Shown: piece by piece, positions 12,685 through 26,744 of the stretch | Numbering within the stretch: the first letter of the stretch is position 1 | Layout: every line of letters starts with the position of its first letter | NCBI GenBank assembly: GCA_038501195.1 | Contig: JBBPUQ010000001.1 | Span: 4,960,001 to 5,024,000 of the forward strand | Reading direction: 5' to 3' | Length of the DNA: 64,000 bases | Origin: Nemania diffusa | Taxonomy: Eukaryota > Ascomycota > Sordariomycetes > Xylariales > Xylariaceae | Position numbers and translations under genes: made by a program | The notes under the pieces: generated by a model | The model's input: the letters and a program-made list of their open reading frames with translations, nothing else | Told to the model about the DNA's origin: nothing | Database searches by the model: none

Positions 12685-15600
12685 ACTTGTTATTACTTTT
12701 TTATTTTTTTTATTTATTTTATATTTAATTTTATTTTATATAATTTATTTTATTTATTATATTTATTTTTAATATTAAAAAAAGTTATAAATATTAGCAA
12801 AATAATTAAAACTTTAAATTATATATTAATATATTTTAAAAATAATATAATATTTTTAAATTTATTATAATTTAATTATTATAATAAAATTAAAAATATA
12901 ATAATAATAAATTATTATTATAAAAAATAATAACAATTTAAATAATATTAACTTTATAAATTTTTAACTTTATTTTTTTCAAATTTAAAACTTAAAGTTT
13001 TTTTATTATATATAATTATATTAACTTATTTTACACTTTAATATATAAATTAAAAACTATTTATTTTTTAACTTTATATATAATAGTTATTAATATTATA
13101 GCTTTAAAATTTAATTATATATATAATAAAACTATATTTATTAATTATTAATTATTTAATTAATATTTAAAATTAAAAACTATTTAATATAAATATATTA
13201 TATTTGTTAATTGTTAGTTTTTTAACTATTATTTAAAACTAAATAACAATATTATATTTATTAATTGTTGATTATTTAGCTATTATTTAAAACTAAAAGT
13301 TATTTAATATATATATAATAAAATTATATTTTTTAATTGTTAATTATTTAACTATTATTTAAAACTAAAAGCTTTTAAAAATTTTAACTAATAATTTATT
13401 TTTTTATTTTTGTTTTTATTTTTATTTTAATTTATTATTAATTTATTTTTTAAATTTAATAATATATAAATATTTATATATAAAGTTAATAAAATTTATA
13501 TTAATTAAATAAATATTATAATATTATTTATTGCTAATTTTTATTTTTTTTAAAAAAAATATAATATTAATTATAAAAGTTTAACATTAAAAATAATTAA
13601 AAAATTTATATATATTAAAACTTATTTATATAATTTATAAATAAATAAATAATTATTTATTTTTATATAAAATAAACTATATTATAAATTTATTATAAAA
13701 TATATAAAATTGCTTTTTTGTTATTTTTTTAAAAATATATTGCTTTTTTTACATTATAAAGTTTATATATATTTTTATTATATTTTTATTTTTTAGCTTA
13801 TTTTTTAATATTTATATAAAACTATATTAGCTTTTTTTATTAATTACAATTTCGATTATATTTTAATATATTTAATATTTAAAGTTATTTATTTTAATTA
13901 TTTTATTTATATTAAATTAAAAATTAAATTTGTTATTAATTTATTTAAAATTAACAATTAATATATATTTAAATTTTTTTTATATAATTTATTATTTATT
14001 TATTAAATAGTTAATTATATTTTATTATATATAATATTAATAAATTATTAATAAATTTATATAATTTATATATATATATTATATATATAAAAAAAACTTT
14101 TTAAATATAAAAATAATAATAATATTATATAATTATAATATTATATTTTTTTTTAATTTTATTATATATAATTAATTATATAAAACTAAATTAATAATTA
14201 ATTTATTTTTATATATTTATTATATATAATTCTTTATATAATTATAAATAAAAATTTATATTTCATTTTTAAAAATATTTATATTTTTTATATTATTTTA
14301 AATTAATAATTTTATAAAGTTTTTAATAAAAATAATAAAAATAAATTATATATTTTATATAATATTAATAATTTAAACAAGTTTTATTTTAATTAATAAT
14401 TTATATTAACTTTTGTTTTAATTTAATAAAATTTTAAAATAAATTTATTAATTAATTAAAAAATATTTTTTATATTTTTAATTTTTTTTAAAAATAAAAT
14501 TAACTTTTTATTTTTTATAAAGTTTTTAATATATTATATTTTAATAAATATTTTATTAATAATAATATTATTTTATATATTATTTATAAAAAATTTTAAA
14601 ATAAATAAAATATTAATTAATTTTTTAATTAATTTTTTTTTATTAAAATAATATATTTATTTTTAAAATATATATTTTAAAATTTAATAAATAATAATTT
14701 TATAAAAATAGTTTTATTTAAAATATATTTATTTAAAACTTTTAATAATAAAAAAATAAATTTTTATTATTAATAAAAACATTATTAATTATTTAAGTTT
14801 TTTAATAAATATTTTTTTTTTTATTTAAAATATATTAAAAACTATAAAAATTTTTTAAAATAATTAAATAATTTATAATAAAATTTAAAATTAATATAAT
14901 TTTTATTTATTTTAATTTTAAAATTTAAAAACATTGTTTTAATTTTTATTTTTTATATATATATATTAATTTAAAAATTAATATTATAACTTTTTAAACT
15001 ATAGTTAATGTTTTTTTTTTAAATTAATATTATAAATTATAAAAATGTTATTAATATATTTTTTAAAAAATAAAATTTTAAAATATTATTTAATATATAA
15101 TTTATATTTTATTATATAAAAGTTTATAAAATTTAAAAAACAAATTATTTTTATTATAAGTTTTTTTTTTTATAAAAAATATCTTTTAAATAATTTTTTA
15201 ATATTATATTAAAATATAAAATAATTATTAATAATTTTATAAAAAGTTTTTATTAATTAAGTAAAATATAAATTATTATATTTAATTAAATAATATTTTT
15301 ATATTATTTTTTTATATAATTTTTTCAATAATAAAAAAAATATATTTATATAATATAATATTATATTTATTATTATTAAAAATGTTTTTTTTTTAAATTA
15401 TTAAAAATAAAAAATTTTATATATTTATTTAAATAATATAAAAGTTTGAAAATTAATAATAATAACTAGTTTAAAAAATTTGAAAATTTTTTTAATAATT
15501 TAATTATTTATAATAAAATAATATAAAATAATTAAATAAAAAATAAAAAATGTTTTATAAATTTTATAAAATTTTATAAAAATTAAAAAAAACTTGTTAA

Positions 15601-16040
15601 AACTTTTTATTTTTTATAAAAATCTAAACTTTTATTTTATTATTTTTATTAAATAATTTATTTTAATAAAGTTTTTTATTTTATTTTATATAATATAATT
15701 TTTAATAATAATTTTAAAATATTTTATTTTTTAAAATGTTTTATTTTTAATTTATATTTATAAAGATTTTTTATAATTTTTATAATATTAATTAAAAAAT
15801 ATTATTATTAATTTTAAATTTTTATTAAATATTATAATAAAAAGTTTTTTTTAAATATAATAATTTTAAATATTTTTTATTATAATTATATTTTTTTTAA
15901 TTTTTAATAAAATATTATAAATTATTAATTATTTTTAAAAATAAAAAATTTTCTATTTTAATTTTTATTTAATATAAAATAATATTTATTATAATTTTTT
16001 TTTAAAATTTTTTTTAAATATAAAGTTTAAATTATATAAC
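12685..16040. other. AT-rich stretch, nothing recognised
   Basis: Long A/T-only sequence between the satellite and LTR-2. I see no ORF, no terminal repeats and no copy elsewhere in the window. Confidence 0.55.
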
Positions 16041-16305
16041 TGTTGATTTAGCTTTATACAATTGATCATATATAGCAAAGCTAAAGCAAAATATAATACT
16101 ATAATTATATAATGTTATTGTTATTTTTGTTTTTAAAAAAAAATCTTTGTATATATAACATATATATATAAGTTATATAAGTTTACTAACAGCTTGCTAA
16201 CGTTATATATAACAAAATATAGCTAACTATTTAATAAACAAATAATAAATTATACAAAAAAAATTTAAATACATATTAACTATAATTAATACTGCTATTT
16301 TAACA
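16041..16305. repeat. LTR-2 left LTR
   Basis: 265 bp, TG...CA ends, flanked on the left by ATAAC. It carries CTAACAGCTTGCTAACG where the right LTR has CTAGCGGCTCGCTAGTG; the two versions differ by transitions. Confidence 0.88.
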
Positions 16306-19300
16306 ATTGTAAAATTTTTTTTTAATTGCAGTTTTTTTTATATATATATATTTTCTAATCTTTTTTTATATACGCTTTTATTTATATATATAACTTGTTA
16401 GTTAAAACTAATATTTTTAGTACTTAGTTTAATATTTTTTTTGTTAATACATTAGCTAAGTTATTTTTTTTGTTAATTTAACATACTTTAAAAATCTTTT
16501 TTTTTTTATACAACTTTTATAGCAATATAATATTAATTATAAGTCGCTTTTTTTATATTGTACTAAATTTAATTAAATAGTTATATAACAATTTTAAATT
16601 AAAGCATAAAATCGCTAAAATTTATAGTATATCTAATATTTTTAAAATTTTCCAAAAAATTGTACAAAAAGCAATTATACTATTAAATCCATTAACTATT
16701 CTATACAGTTTACTAGCTAATACATTTTTAGTTACTTTTTTATATTTGCTTAAATTTTAGTAAATAATATTACTAAAAATCTCAAATCTTAAGTCGGTAT
16801 TATTTTTTATACGAGTTTTTATAACTAGTACAATTAAAAATCCAATTTGTAACATTATATCTATATTATTTACAAATAAACTATTTATAAAAATAAAAAG
16901 CTTCATACAATATAAATCAAAAAATATAAACATTAATTTATAGTTATAATTGTTAATTTGCTATTTAATTCATTTGTTTAAAATAGTTATGTCAGCTTTT
17001 TAAAAGTTAATAATTTAAGCAGCAGTAAATAAATCGTATAAAACTTTTAGCTAACAAATATTACTTATATATATATTTTAAATGTATTAAAAAATATACT
17101 GCTATATAAAGTTTTTTATATAAAAGTTAATTTTAGCTAGTTATATAGTTTAACTTTTTTAAATTAATATAATATATTTGTTTATAAATATAATTTAAAT
17201 ACTGTTAAATTTAATCAAATTGTTTTTATTTAAAATTTATTTAAGTTTAGTTTTAAATCTTACTATATAAAACTTAGCTTTTTTTTTAGTTAAAAACTTT
17301 AAAGTTACAAAATTAAAAATATTATTTGTTTATAGTTTAATAATACTAAATTCTTTAAAACTACTGTTAATAATTAATAAACAAAAGTTATATAAAAAAA
17401 TAGTTATTTCAAGTTTTTAACAGTAATATTTGTAATATATTTTAAATTAATATAAGTTTAATTTAGTTAGTTTATATAATAGTTGTATAATTTATAATAT
17501 AATTTTTTTAAAGTATTTATTTTTAAGTTTAATAAATAAATATATATAAATCTTTTATATAAGCTTATTAATTAACTATATATATATTTATATAATATTT
17601 TATAGTTTATATATTATGTTATAATTTTAAATCAAAATAAGTTTAAAAACTAAAATTAATTGCTGATTTATTTGCTGAATTATTAACAATTGTATAAGTA
17701 CAATATTTTTTTTTAAATTATTATATTTTTGTACAATTAATTAAAACTTTTTATATAATTAAATAGTTTTATTTTTAATTTTTTATATAAGTTTTAATTT
17801 AAAAATTCAAATATTGTAATATTTGTTAAAGTTATATTTTATAAATTTGAATACTTTTTGTATAAACAGTTTGTTAATTTTTATTGTATTAGATTTTTTG
17901 AAAAAAAATCTAAATGTATTAATAACGCTATTTATTTATAGTTTAATAGCTAATTTATAGTTTATTTTTTTTTTTTAGCTAAAAAATATAAAATCTAGTT
18001 GTATAAAAAAAGTTAAAAACTATATTGATTTTTTAAGTTAGCTTTTTTTTTTTTATATAATACTTATTAAAATAAATAATATATTGTTTTTGTTATTTTG
18101 TTTTTTATTCTTTATTATATAATAATAAAGCTTAATTTATATATATTAAAACTTTATAAATCTATTAATTGTACTAATAATAATATTGAACTTTTTAACA
18201 GCTTATATTTTATATAGTTTATTTTAGCTTTGTTTTTTTTGTTATATAAATACTTTATTTTTTAACAGTAATATAAATATTTTATATAAAACAAAGCTGT
18301 TTTATTAATTAATTATATAGTTAACTTTAACTTTAGCTTATTTTTTTCAAAACATTTTTATAGCTTTTTTAATAGCTTCTGTTTTTTATACAATATTAAA
18401 AAATAAAAAAAAATTTTAATTGATTTGTAAATAAGCACTAAAAACAAATAGTATTAGTATAAAACTATTAAATTTTGCAGTATTGTTTAAAGCTTTTACT
18501 ACTATTTACAAAAATTTTTTATTTTTTATACAATAATTTATTTTATTTTTTAAAATATTGTATATATAATAAAAAAGTTTATATATTTGTTTGATTTTAT
18601 TAATAGTTTAGTAAATTTTTATAAGTATTTTTTAATATATAACATTTATAATTTTAGTTTAGTTTTAAAACTTTTTAAACGAAAAATTTATATTTAAGTT
18701 GTATACAATATAATTTAAAAAGCTTTAGTATATATTGATTTAATATTTATAAAGTATTTTTTATATATTTTTTACATTTATTATATAAAAAAATATTATA
18801 GTTTAAAATAATATTGCTGCATTAATTACATATAATATTTATTTATTGTTTATTTATATAACATTAATTATTACTTTATAATTAAAGTTGCAATTATTTT
18901 TGATTATAAATTTGAACTGTTTTAAAGCTTAGTTGTACAATTAACAATAATAACAAAATTTCTAGATTTTTTTTAAAATAAATTAATCAATATTATAGCT
19001 AGCTTAAATTAATATTTTATATAGTTTTTTTATATAAAAATATTTAAATTAATAGTATAACTAATATAGCTTAGTTTTAATAAAGTATATACTAGCTTTA
19101 TATAAACTAATATTAAAAAATAAATGTTTTTATTTATAAATAATAAAAATTGTATTTTTATTTTTTTATATAATAATATTTTTAGTATTATTAAAATATA
19201 CGCTTATTTTATTAGCATTTTTTAATAAAAACAAAAATAAAGTTAAAATATTTAAAATATAATATATAATAGTATTTAGTATATTTTTTATTTATATAGT

Positions 19301-21442
19301 ATTTATAAATATAATAGTATTATTTGTACTAAATTTAATATGTATATTTTTAAAGCTTTAGTTTATTTTTATATAAAAATTTAGTTTTAAATAAATTTTT
19401 AATTATATTTTTTTTACTATAAAATAGTTAAAAGCTTTTATATTTTATAGTTTTTTTTAGTACTTTATATAGTATTAAAAACTAAAAATAAACTAGTTAA
19501 CTAATATAATTTTGTTATATAATTAAATATTTTTGCTAGTTATACAGTAAAAATAAGCATTGTTTATTAAAAATTGCATTGTTTTTTTAGCAAATTTAAT
19601 ATTGCTATTAGATTTTTTTTTATTTAAATTTAAGTAATTTTTAGTTGTTATTAAATATTAAAAAAACTTGTTTAAAATAAATAATTTGTTATAAATTATT
19701 TTATATAAATTGAAATATTAGTTTTTAGTATAAAAATGTTTTTATAAAATGTAGTTAATAAACTAATAATTTTTTTTATTATATATAAAATATTTTTTTT
19801 TTATATAATTATTTTAATTATATTTAATTTATAAATTTTTTTAATATTTGTTAAATTTTTAGTTTTTTATATAATTGAAGTTATATTTTCTGTTTATTAA
19901 GTAAATATTTTATAAAGCAGCTGTTTAGTTGTTGTTTAAAACATAAAAACATATATAAAAGTTTGTAAAAAATGTTTTATAAATCAGCTTTTAAAATATT
20001 AAAACTGTTACTAATTTAAATATTTTGTAATATATTTATATAATAGTTATATTTAGCTAAACTTTGTTTTAGTAACTAATATTTAAAACTTGTTAAGCTT
20101 TTAATAGCTTGTTAATTATTAGTTTTAATATTTTATACAAAGTTTTTTTAAAGTTTTTTTGTTTTATTTATATAAAAATAATAATAGTTTAATTAGTTTA
20201 ATATTAACTATAGTTTATATTTATATTAAAATATATATTTATTGTATAATATATTTTATATTAAGTTTTATTTAGTTTAATATTATATATAAAAAAGTTT
20301 TTTATATAACTTTTTAAAATGTAAAAAAATACTATATAATATTAATTGTTTAAAATGTTTAATTATTTGCAAACGTTAATAAATAATTTAACTTTGTTAT
20401 ATAAAAAGTTGTATAATTTACTAAAGTAGTTGCGTTTTTTTTTTTAAGTTTTTTAAAATATTATATACTTTTTTAGTAAAATAATTTTATTTTATATAAT
20501 TTTTATAAATAATAAATCCAAATAAATATTTAAAAGTACTAAATTTAAAATTATATAATAGTTTAAATATAAAATAAAAATAACTAAAAAAGTATAGCAA
20601 ACAAAATATTTATAAATAAATAAAAAATTAAGTTAATAATTTATTTAAAAAGTTAATAACTTGTATAATTTATACAGCTGTTTTTTAATAATAAGTTATA
20701 TAATTAATTGTAAAACTTAAAAGTAAATATTTTATAAAGCTTTTTTTATTTATATAATTTTTAATTAAACTAGAAATTACTTAATAAAAAGTATTAAATA
20801 AATAGCAGAAAAAATAGTTACTATTTTAAAAATATATATTATTAGTGTTTTAGTTTTTGTAAAAAATAATTGTATAAAAGTTTTAAACTATATTTGTAAA
20901 ATTAACAGTTTTTTTAAATATTTAAATTGCTATAAAATATAGTAACTTTATAAAATTTTAACAAGTTATATTGTTTTTTTTTTATTTATACAATTTTTTA
21001 TTGCTATAAAAACAATTTTTTTTACTTTTAAAATATTAATTAAGTTGTAATATAATATATAACTAGTTTAGTTAAATTAATATTATATTTAACTTTTAAA
21101 ATCTTTTTTATATATTTTTAAAAAATTTTAGTTAATATATTTTAAGTGTTTATATTTTATTATTTAGTATATAAAGTAAATAAAAAAGTGTTTTTTTGTA
21201 GCAGTAAAAATATCGATAAATTTGTTTTAGTATTTTTTAATAATATATTTTTATATAGTTATAATATTAATACTAAAATATTTAACAACTTTATTATATA
21301 AAAAGTTATATATAAAAGTAGCTTTTTATTTAATTTTTTATTAAAACTGTTAAAATATTATTATATTTAAAAGTTATTATTTTAGTTTATATATATAATA
21401 AAGTTATTTAAATAAAAAATGCGAGCTATTTATTTATTTTTA

Positions 21443-21740
21443 TATATATATCTTTTATTAAATAAAAAGAAATATATTTGTATAATTAAATATAAATAAC
21501 AAGAATTTTCTAAGTAATAACGTTATTTACTATTGCTTTTTTTATACAAAAATGTCTTTTGCTAAGTTAAAAAAAGTATGTTTATATAATAAAAAACTTG
21601 ATTTTTTTTTATATATTATAATATATATATCTTTTGCTAAATAAAAAAAAGTATATATATACAAAAATAAACTTGAAACATAATATAAAAGTAAACATTT
21701 TTTACTAAATTAAAAAAAGTATATTTATACAATTAAAATT
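21443..21740. repeat. Four short direct repeats before the right LTR of LTR-2
   Basis: A core like CTTTTGCTAAATAAAAAAAG followed by TATA/TTTATACAA appears near 21,447, 21,556, 21,631 and 21,697. Spacing is uneven (about 65-110 bp). The place corresponds to the 3' untranslated part of the element. Confidence 0.5.
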
Positions 21741-21833
21741 TAAAAGTTATTTTAATTAGCTTTTGTTTTTAAATTTTGCTAATCTGTAGTATATTGCTGT
21801 TAAGTAAAAAAAGTTAATATAATTATTAATTAA

Positions 21834-22098
21834 TATTAATTTAGCTTTATATAATCGATTATATATAGCAAAGCTAAAACAGAATATAATACTATAATTA
21901 TACAATATTATTGTTGTTTTTGTTTCTAAAAAAAGATCTTTATATATATAACATATATATATAAGTTGTATAAGCTTACTAGCGGCTCGCTAGTGTTATA
22001 TATAACAGAGTATAGCTAACTATTTAGTAAATAAGTAATAAATTATATAAAAAAAATTTAAATATATACTAACTATAACTAATATTACTATTTTAATA
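21834..22098. repeat. LTR-2 right LTR
   Basis: 265 bp, same length as the left LTR. It contains an inverted motif CTAGCG...CGCTAG near 21,980-21,995. It is flanked on the right by ATAAC. Confidence 0.88.
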
Positions 22099-23664
22099 AT
22101 AACTTTATATTTTTAATATTAATTTTATTAAAATTATATTTTTAATAAATATAATTTTTAAAATTAATTTATATTTTAAAAATAAAAATTAAATTAAATT
22201 TTATATATAATAAATATTTTATATTTAAATTTATATTGTTTTTTATTTTAAAAAATAATAATATATTATTTAATATATAAACTTTTTTATTATATTTATA
22301 ACTTTAAATATTTTAATAAATATATTAATAAAAATATTTATTTTAATTAAATTGAAATTTTATAATATATTATTAAAAAAAGTAAAAAGTTTATTTTATT
22401 AAATTTTTTTTTAAAAATAACTTATTTTTTTTTTTTTTTTTTTTTTTTAAACTTTATTACTTTTTTTATAGTTTTTATTTTTTTTTTTAAACTTTTGTTT
22501 AGCTTTTTTTTAATATTTAAATATTATTAATTTTATATTATTAATAAATTTAAATATTATATTTATGTTTTTAAAACATTATAATTTTATTGCTATTTTT
22601 TTATTTATAAAATTATTTATAAATTTAAAAATAACTTTTTTTTTTTTTAAAAAAAGTTTTGCTTAATTAAAAAGTTTAAATTTAATAAACATTTTTTAAA
22701 ATTTCGCTATAATTTAAAATCAAGTGATTTTTATAACTTATTTAATTAATAATAAATAATTTTAAATTGTTTTATTATAGTTTATTTTTAATTAATTAAA
22801 AACTTTTTTTATTATAGTTTTTAATATTGTTTTTTTAAATTTTAAAATATTAAAATTTATATTAATTATAACTATATCATGTTTTTTATAAAATATAATT
22901 TATTTATTATATATATATTTAATTGTTTATATTATAAATTTGTTTATTTTATTTTTATTAATAAATTTTTTTAAAAACTTTAGTTTATTTTTTTTATATA
23001 TAATTATATATTTTAAAATTTTAATTTTAAAATTATAAACTTTATTTTTTATTTTAGTAAATAATTTTTGTTTTATTTTTTTTTAATATTTTTTTATATA
23101 TGAAAATTTAAATATTTAAATTAATAATAACTATAATAATAATACATTATTTTTTTTATAAAAATATATTATTTAAAAAGTTTTGTTAACTTAGTTATAT
23201 TAGTTATATATATTGCTAAATTAAAAAAAACATAAGTTTAAAAGTTTTGCAATAAATTGTAAAAACTACGTTAATATATTTTTTAATTGTTATAAAATAA
23301 ACATATATAACTAAATATTTATATAATTTATTAATATTTATTATAATAGCAATAAAAAAAAAATTGAAAACTTAATAAAAGCTATAGTATTAATTGAAAA
23401 ATATAACAAAAAGATTTTTTTAATTAGATAAATTTAAATAGGATTTTAAGTCAAAAATAAAAAAATCAAATAAAAAAAATCAATAAAAATTTAAAAAATT
23501 AGTTGTAAAAAACCAAATAGCTAACTTTATTTAAAAACTAAAGTATATTTTATTATATAAAATAACTTTTTAGTAAATAACTAATACTTTTTATATATTT
23601 AAAAATTTATATTTTGTTTTATATATATATTTATATTTATATTTAAATTTATATTTATAATATA

Positions 23665-23755
<91 letters not shown>

Positions 23756-24240
23756 TATATTTTAAATTTATTTTAATTTATTTAATTAAAAATTATAATA
23801 TAAATTATTAATAATTATTAAATTATTTAAAATTAATAAAAAAATTAAAAAAAAATAATTAAAAAAATTTTATAATAAAAATAAACAATTATATAATTAA
23901 TAATTATATTTTATTAATTAATTAAAAAATTTTATAAAAATAATAAAAATTAAATAAAAAATTAAATAAAAAATTTAAAAATTTTAATATATATTATAAT
24001 TATAATTAAAATTATTAAATAATAATATTAAATAATAATAATAAAATTATTTATATTTTTATTTTTTATTTATTATTTATTTTTATTATAAAAATAAATA
24101 TAATTTTATTTAATTTAATTAAATAATTTATTTTATATTATTTTAAATATTTTAAAAATAAAATATTTAAAAAAATATATTTTATTAAATAATAAAATTA
24201 TAACTAAATTATTAAAAAAAATTTTAAAAATATTTATATC
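22099..24240. other. AT-rich right end of the block
   Basis: A/T-dominated sequence with poly-T runs (about 22,430-22,448) and the TAA microsatellite. No ORF or element ends seen. Confidence 0.6.
23670..23753. repeat. (TAA)28 microsatellite
   Basis: Uninterrupted TAA trinucleotide repeats for 84 bases. Confidence 0.97.
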
Positions 24241-24538
24241 AATTATTATTATTATATAAAAAATAAAATCTTTTCTTAAATAAAAAAAAGGGTTAAAAAT
24301 CAATAATATTAAGCCCTACCTTTATACTGCTACCTAGATTCGACCTATCTACTTGCATCTACATGACCTATCCTCACTCTGGACTTCCTCCTCTGACACA
24401 ACTCTTGATCAGGTGTGACATCTTCAACGGAGCAAGATCAGTACTTTAGCTCTTTTATCCGGTCTGCGTGCTTATCAACAGTGCACGATGCGAAGGAGTT
24501 GACTAGGGATAAATGATTGAAGAACACAGACATCTGGC

Positions 24539-25642
24539 TCAAGGAAACGGGTAGCCCAGTGTGGCCATCACGTAACCCCAAGCCAGCATATAAGCCTCAT
24601 CGGCTGGATCTACGATCTTCGATACCCAAGATATATCCCTAACTACCTTGTCCCCTACCCTATGAGTTTGGCATAACGAAGCCGCTTTGAGCCATTCCCA
24701 GTCCCTCGGATACCACCCGGACTGATGCCAGTCGATGATCGCCGCGACGCGCGGTAGAGATCCTTTTTCTCTCGGCGCGATCATTATGTTGCTCTTGTCC
24801 AGGTCACCGTGGGTGAAGACTACTGGCGTATCATCCGTTAGGCCCACCAACTCTTCGAATTCACGCGGGTTCAGGTCAAGTCGCCTCTGACAAGCGAACC
24901 GCGCGAAAAAGTCGTGGAACTTAGTTATATCTTTAAACGGCCCAGCATTGGGAGAGCCCGCATCGCTGAAGATGATATCGCTTATTCCCTGGCGCCCGAT
25001 ATGCCCTGGGGATTGTTAGCATGAGGGGGTGTGATGACGACCGGCGGTCTTTTCATCATGTCATTACCTACCCAGGTAATAGGGTTCCTTCTCCTGGCGA
25101 AGACTGCGCCATGCTTGCACTGATGTGTGAAGCTGGTTATAAACGGCGTCGCGATCTTGCTGATTCAGCGACGGCCAGACGTCTTCTAGTGTATCGCCCG
25201 GGATCAATTCCATGAAAATAAACGTCTTGCCATCGTCTTGATACCATCCAAACAGCTCAGGTGTCGGCACCGTATCTTTCATATAATTATTGAAGTACCA
25301 CAGGCATTGAGCTTCGCCTATTGAGACGTCCGCTCCGTACTTGACGACGAGCCCCAAGTCTTCATATTGAATCGTCGGGGGTTGCGACAACCGTGCGCGG
25401 TAACCATTGACTTCAATACCCCTTTGGCGAACTTCTGCTGGCGTAGGGAGCTCGATGCAATTCTTCTTGAAGAACGCAGTGTCGCGAAACACAATGTTCC
25501 CTGCATTGGGCAAATCTGCGAGGCGAATAGTCCGTGGAGACAGCGTGGTAGTGGCTGGAATGTCACCAATGTGCGTGCTGGCAGATCCGGTCGCAGGAGA
25601 CTTTGTGTCAGCCATTATGCCGAGCTTCTTTCTGCTGGTCAA
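24539..25642 (-). CDS. APH/choline-kinase-like phosphotransferase
   Basis: Two exons (25642-25072, 25005-24539) with a 66-bp intron: donor GTAGGT, branch CTAAC, acceptor CAG, phase 1. The protein has 345 residues from the first ATG, or 336 from an in-frame ATG at 25615. The N-lobe carries a VVKYGADVSIGEAQ stretch with a likely ATP-binding Lys and Glu, followed by FIFMELIPGDTLEDVW at the hinge. The C-lobe holds the Brenner-type catalytic motif FTHGDLDKSNIM (His-Gly-Asp...Asn) and the metal-binding segment IIDWHQSGWYP. These are the marks of the aminoglycoside phosphotransferase family, which in fungi is large and has mostly unknown substrates. The stop lies about 300 bp from the AT-rich block. 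The intron is confirmed by continuity of the motif order; the family is clear, the substrate is not. Confidence 0.85.
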
Positions 25643-26450
25643 ATCTATTTAGTCGCAGGCCAATTTGATGCCCAGGAGGGTGTGATCAGGGTACCGGCAT
25701 CTGCATGTGATTGGGAAACATGGATTTCATAGATATATGCGAGCACAAGTCCTGACTAGGGTACTGCGAGGCAACCAACATCCCACCCTTCAAATGGAAT
25801 TAGCCAATGAACACAACTAACTGGTTTCGTGTACCCACTTTCTGAGCCTGGGAAAATGAAAATAACAATAAGAAGTTGGTCACACGGCCATTGTTTCCGT
25901 TGCCTGAGTAAAGAGGAATTTGGGTTCATTTTTTAACAGCGCTTCGCCATACACGTCTATTGGCTGGTAAATAGGTGGATAGGTCATGCAGGTCAGGCAC
26001 CTTGAAGCTGACGGAGCATCGCCATGTCAAATGATAACTACACTACCTACATAATCGTGCTACGCCCCAACCAACGTTGTATGAGACTTGGCATGGTTAT
26101 ACTTCCACACAGTCCGTCTCTTACATTGAAAGAGGGTAGGACTCGGTAGTAGTGAAATCATAGGTAAGCGCCTATAGTTATGAAGACATTCAAAACCAAG
26201 TTAATCGACGACTGGTAGTGGAAAACGTGACATCAATAGATTGGGAATAACTACATCCTACTTGGCGGCCATGCCGGATCAAGGTGAATACCGTTGGATC
26301 TCGCTCCGGCGCCCTGCGCTCCGGCGAACCCCCCATCTCCTATCCAGGGCCGGGGCAGGCGGTGCATATCTGGGACCAACAATGTTAGCATAGCGTCGTA
26401 TCGGAAGCAACATTAACAGTTGGGGCGGTAAAAAGCTAGGGGGGGCTATC
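25643..26450. other. Intergenic, nothing recognised
   Basis: Promoter side of the phosphotransferase. Only short overlapping ORFs without family features. A GC-rich patch with CTCCGGCG...CTCCGGCG direct repeats lies near 26,300-26,330. Confidence 0.5.
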
Positions 26451-26687
26451 CTATAACAGCAAGTATCCAGGGGTCCCTCTCAATGCCAACAGGCCGATGG
26501 GCAGCCCCCACGTCTCGTAGGACGCGACAATCGCCTCATAGGACTTTTTAGGGGCGTTATGAGAAGACGGATGGTTATATAGATGTGTCGTTCCGCTGAT
26601 AGCATCTGAATTTGCGTCTCTCCACGGTTCAGCGTCTTCAACATTGCCAATAAAGTATATATTGTCTGGTGGATGTATCAAAAACAT
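26451..26687 (-). CDS. Possible small ORF or gene remnant, 78 aa
   Basis: An open frame beginning MFLIHPPDNIYFIGNVED and ending in a hydrophobic segment GLPIGLLALRGTPGYLLL. It has fairly protein-like composition but no family I recognise. It is divergent from the next gene and its 5' end overlaps that gene's upstream region (26,673-26,687). No intron signals were needed. It may be chance or the tail of a decayed gene. Confidence 0.2.
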   Translation of the reverse strand: MFLIHPPDNIYFIGNVEDAEPWRDANSDAISGTTHLYNHPSSHNAPKKSYEAIVASYETWGLPIGLLALRGTPGYLLL

Positions 26688-26744
26688 ACCATACCTGTCC
26701 GTTTAATATACTCGTCACTCCGCACTATCGTCACTTTTATCAGA

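Larger units (their letters stand above)
16041..22098. mobile_element. LTR retrotransposon LTR-2, RIP-inactivated
   Basis: A 6,058-bp unit bounded by 265-bp direct repeats (16041-16305 and 21834-22098, constant offset 5793). The left LTR begins TGTTGATTTAGC and ends TTTTAACA, a canonical TG...CA. The right LTR has TA at both ends through transitions. The 5 bp before (16036-16040) and after (22099-22103) are both ATAAC, a perfect target duplication. The interior lacks ORFs, so gag, protease, RT and integrase order cannot be read. Four short direct repeats lie just before the right LTR. Confidence 0.88.
1..24240. other. AT-rich, RIP-degraded repeat block
   Basis: Nearly every base is A or T, G and C are isolated, and TpA steps dominate. 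No ORF longer than about 130 codons exists, and the longest one is only a translated satellite. Repeat copies inside the block differ mostly by C/T and G/A changes, which is what repeat-induced point mutation leaves. The block ends abruptly near 24,240-24,300, where normal composition and the first gene begin. The left end lies outside the window. Confidence 0.9.

Noticed and set aside
12336..12728. 130-codon Phe-Ile-Leu repeat ORF
   Set aside because: Pure translation of the 9-bp satellite; no start context or splice signals.
23670..23753. TAA run considered as a CRISPR-like or telomere-like array
   Set aside because: It is a simple trinucleotide microsatellite without spacers.
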